A stretch of DNA of 64,000 nucleotides from Nothophaeocryptopus gaeumannii (GCA_031771865.1 JASISA010000025.1:1612001-1676000), one strand, 5' to 3'; shown: positions 31,301 through 43,364, numbered from the stretch's first letter. Numbers and translations are program-made. Notes: generated from the sequence alone by a model not told the origin.

Positions 31301-31746
31301 CCCAAGGCCTTGCGTCGGCGCATGCAAGTACATGGGCTTATGCAGAGTACATGCACAAAGACTGCTACTTGCTGCAGGGAGAGGGTCGATCTGGCCTGCT
31401 CACAGCCACAGCGTAGTCCCAATTCGGCAGGGTCAAGCCGAGCCAGTACAGGCAGACGAAGGAACGGAAGACTCGAGTCTGCAAACAAATATTACCATCC
31501 CGCAGCGTCTGCACTCCATGTCGGATTGAAGGGTAAGACCTTATACAGACACCCGGGAGCAACTATCACGCCGTCGCTGTTCCCTAAACACGCAGTACAT
31601 CTCGGCCGTGAATTCCTCGCTGGGAGTTTCTCGCCACACCACCCGCATTCCGCGCACGCTGCTCCTCGCTCGCTTGGGGTCTCGCTTTGAGGGCTTGGCG
31701 CCCGGCTTTCAAATAGAGTCGGGAAGACGTCATCATTGAAGAGACC
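28317..31746. other. Large gene-poor gap, about 3.4 kb
   Basis: Only short frames on both strands, none with a recognisable domain or convincing splicing. The part nearest 31747 must contain the long promoter and leader of the Rpn4-like gene. I saw no terminal repeats or transposase remnant by eye and found no tRNA. Confidence 0.4.
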
Positions 31747-33933
31747 ATGACTTCTTCGTCGCTCGACTTTACTCCACACATCGTCACCCATCCACACCAC
31801 CACACACACCAACCATTCACGACGACGACGTATAACGACTTTGCCCTCTTCGCACCGCACACCTACACCGACGCATTGGCCTCCTTGCAGCAACAGAGTC
31901 AGCAATACACCCAGCAAGCCTCGGGCCTCAGGAACTATCCCCCGAGTCACCAAGAGCAGTTCCGTCCGCAGCAGCAACAACAACAGTCGTCTTTGCCACC
32001 GCGGCAGCACAAGCCCACTCGACACGACTCGACCGTTACGGACGCGACTATCGTCACCCGCGACTGGCAAGCTGCACCACAACCCATGTACGCGGCCGGC
32101 CCGTACAATAGCAGTGTGGGAGGACTGAACAAGGGAATCAAGCGGTCACGCAGCACGCACCAGCACCAGCGCACACCTTCCGCATCGACGGTAGCATCGA
32201 ACAACACGGGCTCCCCGTGGATGCAGTCGGCATCGTACCCGCAGCAGCATTCCGATTTCGCGACGAACTCCGCTGACCAAGCGTCGTACGCGAAAAATCT
32301 GCCCACACCTTCGCAGACACCGACCGACAGCACCTACTTGAGCTCGGGCTATCTGCCTAGTGCCGTCGCGCACATTCCTAACGCGCATTTGGCTATGAAA
32401 GATTTTGCCATAGGCTACCACATCCAAGAAGATTACATCTCCGACTTTGCACCTTCACGACAATCGATGTCAAGCTACGGCAACGACTCTCCGGCCACGC
32501 CCCAGTCCGGCGCGGGCGATATCGACTCCAAAGCATACAACCTGGCGCCAAATGGTGAGATTGCGACAGATCTGGCGCATGAGATGTTCGATAGCTTACT
32601 CTTCGATGATGCAGACTTCAGACAAGCAAATCCAAATGTCCAGCTTTTCCGCTCGGAGTCGCAGGCATTTCAGGACGAGCTCTACAACCCGAATCAGCAG
32701 CAGATGTACAACACTTCCGCACCCCCGAAGTCGCAACCACAACAAAGCTTCTTGGCGCCGCACCGAAATCTGATCTCGGAACGTCTCCAGACCGCAAACT
32801 TGGCCCGATCGACATCTCCGCAATCTGCAATGTCAAGAGAACGATCGCCATTCAGAGATGGCTCTCCATACCAATCGGCACAGGATTGGAGGCCACACGG
32901 CCGTTTTGGCAACGCAGCCGCTATGAGAGCGCAACAGCAACAAGAGGCAGTCGACGCAGAAATTGCACACTCAAAGCCTTCCCTGCGGAGAGAGCCCACG
33001 AAGACAATTTCTCCAAAAGACGCCTTGTTGGACTACAATGACGCAGACGCACAACCGCTCTTTCAGGACAGTGTACCCGCGGGCTATAAACAGCACTTGG
33101 GTGGCACGGAGCAGTGGCCAACGAATGACTTTATGGGCCAGCCAAGCACTACCTTTGGAGGCTTATCAACCAGTGGTCAGCAAAACATGAGCTTCAGGAA
33201 CGCCACCGCTGACAGCGGCTTCTCCGGTGCCAACTTTGATTTCACCTCTTTGCCACAGAGCAATGGCCAAATACAAAGCAACAACCGTTTCCAGGCCAAC
33301 TACCAAGCCGCTGTCGCTGCCAAGATGAACAACTACGCTGACCCCACCCCGGCCTTCCCAGCCACCATACCGTCCATGGAGACTTCGCACAGCGATGCTG
33401 GGCTGCCCATGTCATCACAGGAGAGTGACAACACCTCAACACCTCAGCGGCCTAACGACACACGTGCCAACACCGGGACGTACACTTGCACGTACCATGG
33501 ATGCACTCAGCGCTTCAACTCCCACAACGAGCTGCAGAAGCATAAGCGCGACTACCACCGGTCTCAGCATAAGACCAGCGACACTGCATCAGCATCAGGC
33601 ACAGCGTCCGAGTCACCGCGGTCGACTGCGTCACCCGTTCCATCAGGCAGCGGTATGACTTCCGCCGCTCTCCTGGCCAGGAACTCCCAGGCTGGGCCAC
33701 ACAAGTGCACGCGTATCAATCCTTCGACCGGAAAGCCATGCAACACCATCTTCTCACGACCTTACGATCTGACACGCCACGAAGACACCATTCACAACAA
33801 CCGCAAGCAGAAGGTTCGGTGTCCGATGTGTCGGGAGGAGAAGACCTTCTCCCGAAACGACGCGCTCACGAGACACATGCGCGTGGTACATCCGGAGGTC
33901 GAGGCCATCAGCAAACGCTCTCGACGTGACTGA
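31747..33933 (+). CDS. RPN4: Rpn4-like C2H2 zinc-finger transcription factor
   Basis: 728 residues, one exon. The N-terminal 560 residues are low-complexity, rich in Gln, Ser, Asn and Pro (with a poly-Gln run near residue 78), as expected for activation regions. An acidic patch (LLFDDADF) lies near 283. Three zinc fingers sit at the C-terminus: CTYHGCTQRFNSHNELQKHK at about 581-604, then CTRINPSTGKPCNTIFSRP followed by YDLTRHEDTIH at about 654-683, and CPMC ... FSRNDALTRHMRVVH. The FSRPYDLTRH and DALTRH pair is typical of Rpn4, the yeast activator of proteasome genes. Rpn4 itself is unstable and feeds back on proteasome level. Whether the filamentous orthologue has the same target set is inferred. 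The symbol is by family, not proven orthology. Confidence 0.82.
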   Translation: MTSSSLDFTPHIVTHPHHHTHQPFTTTTYNDFALFAPHTYTDALASLQQQSQQYTQQASGLRNYPPSHQEQFRPQQQQQQSSLPPRQHKPTRHDSTVTDATIVTRDWQAAPQPMYAAGPYNSSVGGLNKGIKRSRSTHQHQRTPSASTVASNNTGSPWMQSASYPQQHSDFATNSADQASYAKNLPTPSQTPTDSTYLSSGYLPSAVAHIPNAHLAMKDFAIGYHIQEDYISDFAPSRQSMSSYGNDSPATPQSGAGDIDSKAYNLAPNGEIATDLAHEMFDSLLFDDADFRQANPNVQLFRSESQAFQDELYNPNQQQMYNTSAPPKSQPQQSFLAPHRNLISERLQTANLARSTSPQSAMSRERSPFRDGSPYQSAQDWRPHGRFGNAAAMRAQQQQEAVDAEIAHSKPSLRREPTKTISPKDALLDYNDADAQPLFQDSVPAGYKQHLGGTEQWPTNDFMGQPSTTFGGLSTSGQQNMSFRNATADSGFSGANFDFTSLPQSNGQIQSNNRFQANYQAAVAAKMNNYADPTPAFPATIPSMETSHSDAGLPMSSQESDNTSTPQRPNDTRANTGTYTCTYHGCTQRFNSHNELQKHKRDYHRSQHKTSDTASASGTASESPRSTASPVPSGSGMTSAALLARNSQAGPHKCTRINPSTGKPCNTIFSRPYDLTRHEDTIHNNRKQKVRCPMCREEKTFSRNDALTRHMRVVHPEVEAISKRSRRD

Positions 33934-36036
33934 GCAACAAATCATCAGTCATCACGACCTGTCCTGGGCCTGACTGAATGTCCGATTCGGTCACGAGCTC
34001 GCATAAGCGCGATCTGATCTGACGGAAGACGGTGCGGCTTAGCCCTACTTGGCGATACGGTCGCATACGAAGTCTCGTTTGGACGTTCTGCCGGCAGTCG
34101 GCGTGCTCTTCGCACGTAGCAGCTCGGGTCGCGAAATAGCAACACCCAAGACCACGTTGCGTGTGTGGCGTCGGATAAAAAAGTTGTCTTGTCGGCTTGG
34201 GCAGGAACGAAGGAGCGGGCTGCGCCGAAAGCCGAAGTTATCTGTGCGCCTTCCTCGCTCTGACGTTGCATGACCATCGGCAGGCTTCGGCACGATATCC
34301 CGGTACCAACGAGAACGACATCACTGTAATACCATGCGCAGCAAGGAGTTGGGTTGCATTGATGATGCACATCTGATATTACCAGCAAGCAAGATGACGA
34401 GAGCACGATGTCAAGAGAAAAGTTTTGACGACAGGGAACGGCAGAAACCGGGCGCAGAGCATGACTTCACGGGTATTTCCTTACCAGCGTGTACAAGGAC
34501 ACTTTTTGAATGAGCATTTTCATCAGTATTGCATATCATGCATGGCAAGGGCGAAACGAAAATATCTGGGTGTAATATGGTGTTACTTTGCTGTTACGAG
34601 TATGAAGAAGAGGATGAATGATTGGGCGCTGGTCGCTTGTCATGGCATGGAGCATTGCATGATGCATCTTGTTCTCTACCAGCGCACCTGCATCAACCGA
34701 GCATGACTTATCAAATGTACTACTATGTACTTGTGTGTACCACTAGCCGAACATGATGGGATGATTGGAGGTGTAAGAAGAGCCTCATCCTTACAATATC
34801 CTGACTACATACTTTCCTCCTTTACCTGTCGTTCGGATTTCGCCACTTCTCTCCCATGCATTTGGAAAATTGAGCCTTTGCGCATATTCATTGGACCTTT
34901 TGCATTTTTATTATATCCCACCATCTTCCCGGTAGCGCATGCGTGGCTGTGCGTGGTTGTTCGAGTGTGGCAAAAAAGACCTCTACAGGACCAAGTCTTC
35001 TAGCTCTAGCCAAGTTGCTGGGCTACTCTACCAGGCAATCCACATCATGGCGCTTTATTTGGATGTTTCATGCGGCGATGCCGACGAGTATGTTTTCGGG
35101 AAGCCAAGAGGCTGTGATAAAGACAGCCCGGGATTGCTGGATATTCAACTTCTGGTCATGCCATACCATGGTCTTTCTTGGACGTGCGACTGTGGCGAAA
35201 GCCTCTCCAAGGGATGGTTTCGTTGCCACGAACGACTCAGCTTGAGTGTGACTGCACTCTTGAAGCATTGAGGGTTGGCAGGAAAAGATCAAGTTAGGAG
35301 ATAGGTTCCTTGAGATCTCTTCTTGAGAGAAACTTCCAAGCAAAGCAAGGAATTTGATCGTTCACTCAAGATATGAGCCGACAGGAACGATTGCCCTGAA
35401 GAGACTTAGACTGCATAGCTCTCCCGCAGTCAAGGTCCACAACTTGCTCCCGGAAAGACACCCGTTCCGGAGAATGTTCCCCAGATGAAGCGTCATGATC
35501 CATATCTCGTCACAATGTCGAGTAGGTCAAGAAGGAATTGCAACTCAAGAGAGTGTTCGCTGTGTCATAATCAATACCGACACAACATGATGGTGTCTCT
35601 ATGTTCGGTATCAGGAGATACCGTTCGTCCAATTCTGAGTTGCAGTCTCTCGGAGTTCCAGAACGTGGGAAACAAGTATCTTTGTAAAAGATCGGCATGC
35701 AAAGGCTGGATGTCAATCTAGCAGCGTTCATGAACATCGATCCAAGGCCTGTGCAGAGAGGATGACCGAGACGAAGTCCACGTTCGGAAGTTCTCCAGCA
35801 GTGTAGCGCGTTCAGCTCGCGTCTTCGGCTTCGCGTTCGGGCAGATTTGAAGTCTCATCGGAAGGATTATCGTCCCGCCGGTTGGAGGGCTGAGCTGAAC
35901 GTGGTACGTTCGTCGGCCTAAGGCCACCTGCTGCACATACACAGTTCTTTAATCACATATAAGCTCTACTATAAGTATGCTGTATCGTGGTGCAAGAGCT
36001 GTAGCGTAAACACCCAGAAGACAGTATTCAAGCAAA
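33934..36036. other. Gene-poor gap, about 2.1 kb
   Basis: No supported gene. It starts with the 3' untranslated part of the Rpn4-like gene (AT-richer sequence around 34500-34900) and ends with the leader of the two-exon gene at 36037. Confidence 0.4.
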
Positions 36037-36557
36037 ATGGGCGTTCCAATCGTGAGCTGCGGTTTGATGGCGGCCATGGGCCAGCGTGTTGTTAATCATC
36101 TCGCGCCAGAGTATGAAGGTAAACACTTCCATCGAGGTTATTCTACCATGAGTTCGTTGGATTGATCAGTCCTACAGTCATCCAGTTCATCACATCCATC
36201 GAACGAGCAAAATCCGAAATCAACACCCTTCGAGCGGGCAACGCTCCTCCCCCAGACCCAGACAGCGTCGGCTCCCACAACTTCTCTCAAAAGCCAGTCG
36301 CAGTCATGTTCGGGAGAGGATTCGACAGCGCCGCAGTCACTGAAATCCGGGAGGCATGTGGTGGTGAGGGTTCCGGCTTGGCTTGGTTGCAGAGTAGTCC
36401 GGAGGGGATGAAGAATTTTAAGAGTGATCGTCCTGATTTGTCGAATGAGGAGGGGCTTGATAAATATGCTGCGACGACTGTCGGACAGGTGAAGAAGTGT
36501 TTGGATGAGATTGTCAAGGAGGGCAAGGGAGGGAAAGATGGGATGTATTATTTTTGA
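36037..36557 (+). CDS. Small conserved fungal protein, unknown function (two exons)
   Basis: Exon 1 is 36037-36118, the intron is 36119-36177 (GTAAAC ... GGATTGATCAG ... CTACAG) and exon 2 is 36178-36557. The product is 153 residues. The junction gives LAPEYE|VIQFITSIERAK in frame; using the nearer AG (36169) would shift the frame and stop early. The protein starts MGVPIVSCGLMAAMGQRVV, a short hydrophobic segment, and later has PVAVMFGRGFDSAAVTEIREAC, which looks like an alpha/beta segment. It ends GKDGMYYF. Exon 2 is rich in charged residues. I do not know its function; the pattern of a small two-exon gene starting MGVPI recalls uncharacterised fungal proteins. Confidence 0.7.
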
Positions 36558-39500
36558 GTGGAGGGCGTTGATGAATGGGTGCTCAGTAAGTGGGCAAGAT
36601 GCGAATAACAACCACCTCTACGCTCACCTTAGGTGTATGTCCATTGACTCATGTCCAGCAAATGGGCTCATTTCTTTGCACTGATCCGACGGAAATTGTT
36701 GAAGTCTCCCAGTCCGTCGCCATCTCGGCTTCTAGGCAGGCTGTACTCTGAAAGGAACCGATCTCGCCTCCGTGCCGATCGATCCAGGCCTGCCTGACAG
36801 CTTGATGGAGAGTATGGCAGGCAGACAGAGCTCCGAACTGCATTTCGTTTCTCACCCCAATTTGTTGAGTGATGAACTCTGTCCCCTCCTTTCGGGGCGA
36901 AAGCGAATGCTATGTTTTCCGGGATTTTAGACATCCGGCCCCATTGGCTGTTCGATACCGGCTGATCACTCGTTTAAACTTGCAAATGGTGTTGATCGCG
37001 CTCTCTGCAGCAGAAGTCTTGAGGTGAGTTGATCAATTGACTTTCGTCCAGTCAGGGCATGAATAGGGTTGGAAATCCCGGCAGTCTTGCTTGCTGTAGA
37101 ATTTCGAGACTAAGAATCATGGCCAATACAAGGCAGTGTTGCTCATCAAATTCTGTGTGTTCCGAACAGATGGACGGTGTCGCTGCCAGATTCCCGCTGA
37201 CTTCAGCTCATGAAGATCCTTGGAAGTGATCCTTGGACGCAACGTAAGGATGATCACGCGCAGAGCGGAGTCCATCTGTGATACGAAATGGGCAGGACTT
37301 GTCGCACTGAGTCAAGCCAAGCTCTCGAGCGTCGCAACTCCTCAATTGTGAGCAGCAGAGGTGCGACACTGTGTGATGTGTCTTCCTGGCCGAGCCTTGT
37401 ACCTATCGAGGTGTTGCAACCTTGCCCGCATCAAGCTCGACCTGATTGAGCAATGGTGATCTTGATGATGACTGATGCCTGGCACGAGTTGCATGCGGGG
37501 TGCATCGACCAGGATGCACATCTCTGGCATTTCTATTATAACAGCATCGAAGGGTCCATCATCGCTTGGGATTGAGAGGCCGATAATCAGGTAGGTCTAG
37601 GCTCTATACCAACATGATTGTGAGGCTGGCTTCGTCGCACACACATTCTGTTGCTACACTGGATCTTGATGCCAAGCGTTGCGAGGTGTAGAAAATCTGG
37701 ACTGTAGACGACACTCTCTCTGTTATGAAAGTATCTGCCCGAGTTGAGCATGTGGACTCAGACGTGAAACAGGTTCTCCTCTCGAAGCATCGTTGTCGCT
37801 TTTCTTCTCCGCACGAGCTTCTGCGTTGCTGTGAGATGACCGGCCAAGCGAAAGATGAAGATGCGACGCAGTGGCTAAAATTGCGTGCTCTGACGGGTGC
37901 TGTCAAGCGTAGGAGTACAACGCGTGCGACTGCGTCGTCTGAGAGGTGCTGTCATATCATCTGTCCTGGCGTTCGTCAAAATTTCGTGGTATCCTGGCGC
38001 TAGCTTTCCCATCTGCGCCCAAGACAGTCGTGCGAAACACCTCCTCAAAAGGTGTGAGGGTCCAATCACTGATTGGAGCAGAGCGGAGAATTCAAAGCGC
38101 TTGAGCCTCTGACCTGGCGCTCTCGTGACATGGCCCGATCGAAGAAGACAAGCGCGTCTGCAGCTGCGCTTCTCCGCAGTACACATCGCCCCTGGATCCT
38201 TGGTGTACGGCCGGCTTGCTGCTGTTCTTACTTATTAGCTCCATGCGAGGCCCTCGTTCAAGTTCTGATGTCGAAGACGAAGCTCGACTTCGCTTGATGC
38301 CATCTCCCATCTCAGAGACATACGTTCACCAACCAGCCAGCACGGAGCGACTTCTAGCTAGCAAGTGCAACCCGGCGCACCGAATTGGTGTGACTCGCGC
38401 GATCCACCTGTGGGACTGACACGGGACTGATCCTTTCAAACCTTGCCAATCATTACCATCTCAGCCGGTAACCCAACGCTGCTGGCCCTTTCCCCACAGC
38501 AGCCAGCCGTTCTGAAGGTCTGGGAGGTGCCTTTTCCTCTCGAGTCCCAGAGTGCAACTCCAGGTCCATCGCAAACATTCGACGCCCGGTCGTGACCGCC
38601 GCGGTCAGCCAGGGCAACAGCAACTTTGGACTGGAAGACACAGACGTCCGGAGGAAAGCAAGAACGTTCGCCGTCGAAGAAGGGGCCGGAACCTTGAGCG
38701 TCCTGCCACGCTTCCCCACAGAATCGCCAGGCTCGCCTCGACTGACTTTGAACTGATTTCACAACTGCGCACGCTTGACCACGTTGCCAGAGACACTGCG
38801 CCGCGCGAAATCGAGACGACAGGTCTTCAATGTGAGGCTCAGAGCCTTCAGCAAAGACTCAGTATTGTTCTTTGGCGATAGATCGGCGGTACTGCGGGCG
38901 TTGGGAATGACCATAGGTTCGTGTAACAAAGTGATCTCGCGAAACATCTCAGGCGCTAAGTCTTCTGACGCTCGAGCAGACACATATACGACTTGAAAGA
39001 TAATCCGAACATCTATTTCAGACATGTAATAGTAGCTCACGACATATCTTGGGTGAGTTCATGAGCAACGAATTCGCTTGTGGGATCTTGTGCTGACCAG
39101 GTGGCGATAAGTAGCATCGCAACTGTAGACATAGAATAGAGGCTGGACGACCGGTTACGAACTCGAAAAACTTGTTTCAGGTGAGTGATCGCTTTTGCGA
39201 CCTTTGGACGCCATCTTCGCATTCTGGACGCCGACTATCAAGAGCCCTACGGACTTGAGGAAAGCGATCCATATCCGAGACAATAGTCGCCAGGCGAGAA
39301 AGAGAGATGCGCCAGACACCAAGCTGGTCCGCGCCTTGGAACGCAAGCTTGTCGCCTTGATGGGAAATCGCAAGCATGCGCAATGCGTCCGTTCGTATCG
39401 CCGACAGACAGGTGGGAAGGCATCGCAATCCGCCGCGGCCAAAGGTTTCCTGGCCAGCCATATAAGGCCTCGACATAGGCGGATGCTTTGTTGTGTGTAA

Positions 39501-39823
39501 GCCTGGCTTTGAGAGCTCATGCCTCTGCCGTTCGTATCAGACCATATTGGCCGCGGGATGTTGGGCCCTTTCGCTTCTCCAAATGCAGCGAGGCTCTTCC
39601 TAAGTCGAATCCGTATGACTGCCTGGATAGGCCGGATAGTAGCTCGACAGTTGCTCCCTCCTGATGTCGCTAGAAGCACCTGTTTCAAAGGCGTCCCTCT
39701 GGAAGGCCAGAGCGGAAGTGTCCTGGTAGGGTGGTGCATTGGCTGACCTTTTCAACAGATAATCCTACTCTTCTTACGCTTTATCTTGAGAAGCCCTGTG
39801 TGGTGTTTATTTTCTTTCCCGCC
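36558..39823. other. Large gene-poor gap, about 3.3 kb
   Basis: Many overlapping short frames on both strands without domains or clear splicing. A 194-codon minus-strand frame at 39155-39739 has arginine- and serine-rich random-looking composition and is not accepted. Confidence 0.4.
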
Positions 39824-42800
39824 ATGAATGTAAGCGCGCCATTCAGCTTCGCCGGTGTTGTATCGATGCTGATCAGACGTCTAGCCTGCAAGGAGAGCGA
39901 CGCCAGACTCGGAGGCGTTGGCGTCTTCGGAGGATGAGAAGCCGTGGCCGTCGTCGATGTCGTTTGGAAAGTTCCCGATGAAGGACAATGGTGTTCCAGG
40001 CCTTCCAGGAGGCATCTGGTCGGCGCGAAATCATCGTGGAAGCTTCAAGATGTCAGATGCGGCGAAGTTGATCGCTGCAGAGCGAGCGACGTTGGGCGCC
40101 ATGAATCCAGCGCATGCTGCTGCGATGAGGTCAGGCAGTACGCCTTCTCCGTCCGTCAGCGAAGGTGCTCGATCGCTGCCGTTTATTATCCCTTTGCAGC
40201 CGACACCCAAGACTGGGCGGTCGTTGTCCCACTCGCAAGGGCAGAGCGATCTTCCGCGCGTTTCGGGCCCGCCATCAGCGCTGCCGCTAGGATTGCTCGC
40301 AGAAGAAGTCGACACAGAGTGGGAGTCAGAGATTGGCTCGAAGCTCACGCATACAACTTCGCATCCACCCATTGGATCTTTGATGCGGACGGCTACGCTG
40401 CCTCCTACCTTCGACGATCGTTCGTACGGCTCCAGCAATGGCCACCACTTTCATGGGGACAAGGCCTCCCCTCAGCCCGGGCTGATGCGAGGGAAAACAA
40501 TGGAAGCAGCGCTTGCTGACCTCTCGATCGGTAAGTTCTTTTGAAAGATTGCATACGATTGCGCAAGCTCAATTGAACAAACAACAGATCGATCAACTCG
40601 ATGGCATAGCCATCTGGGCTGGGATGACGTCCCAAACGTGAACGAATCGCGGAGGCATTCGCTCGCGGATATTCCCACTCGCCGTGGCTCTCTCGCAGCA
40701 GGAGAACCGTCCTTCCTGTCGCGAACATTTACCAACGATCCGCAAGAGTCTGACGAGCATTCTCTCCAAGCCCGTAAGTATCCACCTTCACATGCTATGA
40801 TGCTAGCAAGCCCCCATGACTGACTGCCACTATTGTCATGCACGATTGCACCTTCCCTATTCACTGCATTCACCGTTGTATGTCATGGTCACGCGGTCGC
40901 CTCACTTGAGGTACCAACATTGACTATAACTTCAACAACAATCGCAACCTTCAATCTTCCCCCTTTCCTCACACACACCCAACAGCATTCGCCGTCAAGC
41001 GTCCACGCACCAAGCAACCAGTGTCGCCAGCACGTACATACACTCCAAAGCTAGCATTTGACAACATCAACATCAAGAATCGCGTCTAACAAGTGAGTTT
41101 GCAGACTTCCAGGGCTACGGCCCTGAGCGCACCCTTGACCCAAGTGAGCAATCTAACATGACACGCACACAGGATACAGCGGCCGCAATGGACATCCCCA
41201 TGATGTACCGCGTGCCTCAAGTCCACCTTAACCAGGCGGAGCAGCAGCAGATCAACGCTCGTCGCGAGGAGGCGGCAGTCACCAACGTTCTGTGGAGCCC
41301 AGGAGCTGGCCGTCCGAAAAAGCAGCTCTACATCGTGTCGTTCAAGTGCTCACGTGTGGATGTCTTCTACCTTCTCGACAACACTGGCCTTGTCATCCGC
41401 GAGGGTGATCTCGTCATCGTCGAGGCCGACCGCGGCCAGGACCTTGGAACGGTCCAGCACGCCAAAGTCCCTCCTGAGGCGGCACGCATCTTGAAGAAGA
41501 AGTACTCCGAGGAGCAGTACAAGTGGCTCATGATGTACAGCCGCAACAAGGAGGGTGGCTACAACCCAAACGCTCAGCTTCATGGCGAGGGCGGCATGAT
41601 GGGACCGTCCTTCTCGGACGCGTCGCCTGGGATGCAAGGCCAGATCCCCCGCGAGAACTTTGCCAACCTCAAGCCAAAGGCGATCAAGCGTCTCGCGAAC
41701 GACCACGAGATCAAGATGCTTGCGGAGAAGGAGGGCAACGAGGCAAAGGCCAAGCGCACTTGCCAGCAGAAAGTTGTTCACCTCCGCCTGCAGATGGAGA
41801 TCCTCGATGCTGAGTGGCAGTGGTAAGCTCACCTCTCTCATTTTGTGTCGCGTGAACGAAACTAACATCGCGCAGGGACTTTCAAAAGCTGATCTTCTAC
41901 TACTACGCCGACCACTACATCAACTTTAAAGACTTGATTACAGAGCTGTACCGCATCTACAAGACACGCATTTGGCTTTCCGCCATCAACCCAGCATCGT
42001 TCTCGCAGCACGCCATGGGCCAGCCACCAAGTGGCATTGGGCCAGGTGCTGTCGGCCAGTACAACCCATACGCTCTGAATAACTCCTACACCATGGCCTA
42101 TGGCGAAGACCGTGACCCATACGGCGCACAGATGCCGTACCGCATCCCGTACGATACATACACTCCAAACTACCCGTCCATTCCAGGCGTCGCCAACAGC
42201 TTCGCTCCGGCAGCCGGATTCAACCAGCAACAGGCCTTCATGGTATACGGACAGGGCGCACCCGATGCTGGCATCAACACCTCGCAGCCATTGCCGCAGA
42301 ACGCTGAAGACTCGCAGCCGTCGATTGATCCCTTCGCTCCACGCGTCAGCGCTACCAACGACAACTTCTATTTTCACGACCGCCCAGCTGCCGCCAACCC
42401 GCCCGGTCTGGGCTACGTTGGACGCGCTGTCCAACAGGAGCAGAACAGGGTCACAGGCTCGCAGCCACGCATGAATCCCGTGACCCAAGGCTTCCAGTAC
42501 CTACAATTTGGTCAGCACCGTCCCATGGGCTTTGGCTCCAGTGGTCAGGCCGGCAATGGTGGATACGATGTCTCTTCTCTCTTCTCCACAGCCGCAGGAC
42601 CTCGACCGACCAATCCTCCTGCTGCTGCTGCCACTCGTCAGCCTCCCATCGGCACTCGCCCCATGTCTCACGGCACTGACAGCGGTGGAGGTGTTCGTCT
42701 GGAGCCCCAGCAGCAGACGCTCCACCAGCCCAACAACCACGGCCACGCGCCCCAGCTCTCGGGTTCCCGCGACTACGTTTACAACTATCTCAGTCAACTT

Positions 42801-42854
42801 CCGTCCTCGCAGGCCAACATGGAGGACTCGCACGAATCGTCGCGGGAGCGTTAG
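39824..42854 (+). CDS. PSP1: PSP1 C-terminal-domain protein (six exons, six-base first coding exon)
   Basis: Exons: 39824-39829 (ATGAAT only), 39885-40530, 40588-40773, an optional 48-base exon 40986-41033, 41105-41822 and 41876-42854. Introns are GTAAGC...GTCTAG (branch GCTGATC), GTAAGT...CAACAG, GTAAGT...CAACAG, GTACAT...TTTGCAG (branch TCTAAC) and GTAAGC...CGCAG. All junctions keep frame, giving 860 residues, or 844 if the 48-base exon is skipped. The N-terminal half is Ser/Pro-rich (EALASSEDEKPWPSSMSFGK). The PSP1 domain follows FQGYGPERTLD, with YIVSFKCSRVDVFYLLD, GDLVIVEADRGQDLGTV, KAIKRLANDHEI and MEILDAEWQWDFQKLIFYYY. The tail is Gln/Pro/Asn-rich. Yeast Psp1 is a suppressor of DNA polymerase defects found in P-bodies; the molecular role is unclear. 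Confidence 0.88.
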
Positions 42855-43364
42855 GCACCTCTCCGGCGCACATTGTCCGAGTTCTTGATTAACTACGCTC
42901 ATCCCGATGGCCACACCGTGCGACCGTGGCCTCATAACTGGTGCATCGGTGCTGATAGCGTTGCGCCTGACGTTGCTGCTTCTAAGCTCGCTCTCCTTGC
43001 TGTTCTTCCTTTAGAAGACCCCGGAGATTCTCCATCACTTATTATTCCAGAGTATAACGTGCGACCTGGACGTTTGCGTCGTAATACCTTGCACATCGGT
43101 GCTGATCACGCTGGGTCTCTCGACGCCGATGATATTGCTGGCACGCGAATGGAGCCGGCGACATCCCAGTCTTTCTTGCAAGAGCAGGAGCAGCGCCAGC
43201 CGCAGTGGCTGCAGGAGCGACAGCAGCACCGGCGTGAATCTTTCGCTGCTCTTCCTTTTGCTGCCCATGCCCATGCTCCTGCCCTTCCGCCTTCATGGGC
43301 GACCGACCCGTTCGCAGTTGACGAATTTCCAGAGTCCTGCTGGGGTTCTGATTCTGAGCCTTGA
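42855..43364 (+). other. In-frame open stretch of 169 codons directly after the PSP1 stop
   Basis: After the TAG at 42852-42854 the same frame stays open to a TGA at 43362-43364. It would add residues such as HNWCIGADSVAPD and NTLHIGADHAGSLD (a loose internal repeat of an IGAD motif), a Gln-rich helix (LQEQEQRQPQWLQERQQ) and an acidic end (DEFPESCWGSDSEP). It could be plain 3' untranslated sequence, a readthrough extension, or a retained or unspliced exon. No separate ATG-led gene is obvious. Confidence 0.4.

Noticed and set aside
31995..32003. TTTGCCACC, the reverse of the yeast proteasome-control element (PACE)
   Set aside because: It lies inside the coding region of the Rpn4-like gene in a Gln/Pro-rich part, so it is most simply explained by codon content.
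31492..32082. 196-codon minus-strand Leu/Val-rich frame
   Set aside because: Opposite the Gln/Thr/His-rich start of the Rpn4-like protein; no motif.
39155..39739. 194-codon minus-strand frame upstream of PSP1
   Set aside because: Arg/Ser-rich random-looking sequence, several competing frames on both strands, no motif.
41350..42488. 172- and 208-codon minus-strand frames opposite PSP1
   Set aside because: Shadows of the strongly conserved PSP1 domain and its Gln/Pro-rich tail on the plus strand.
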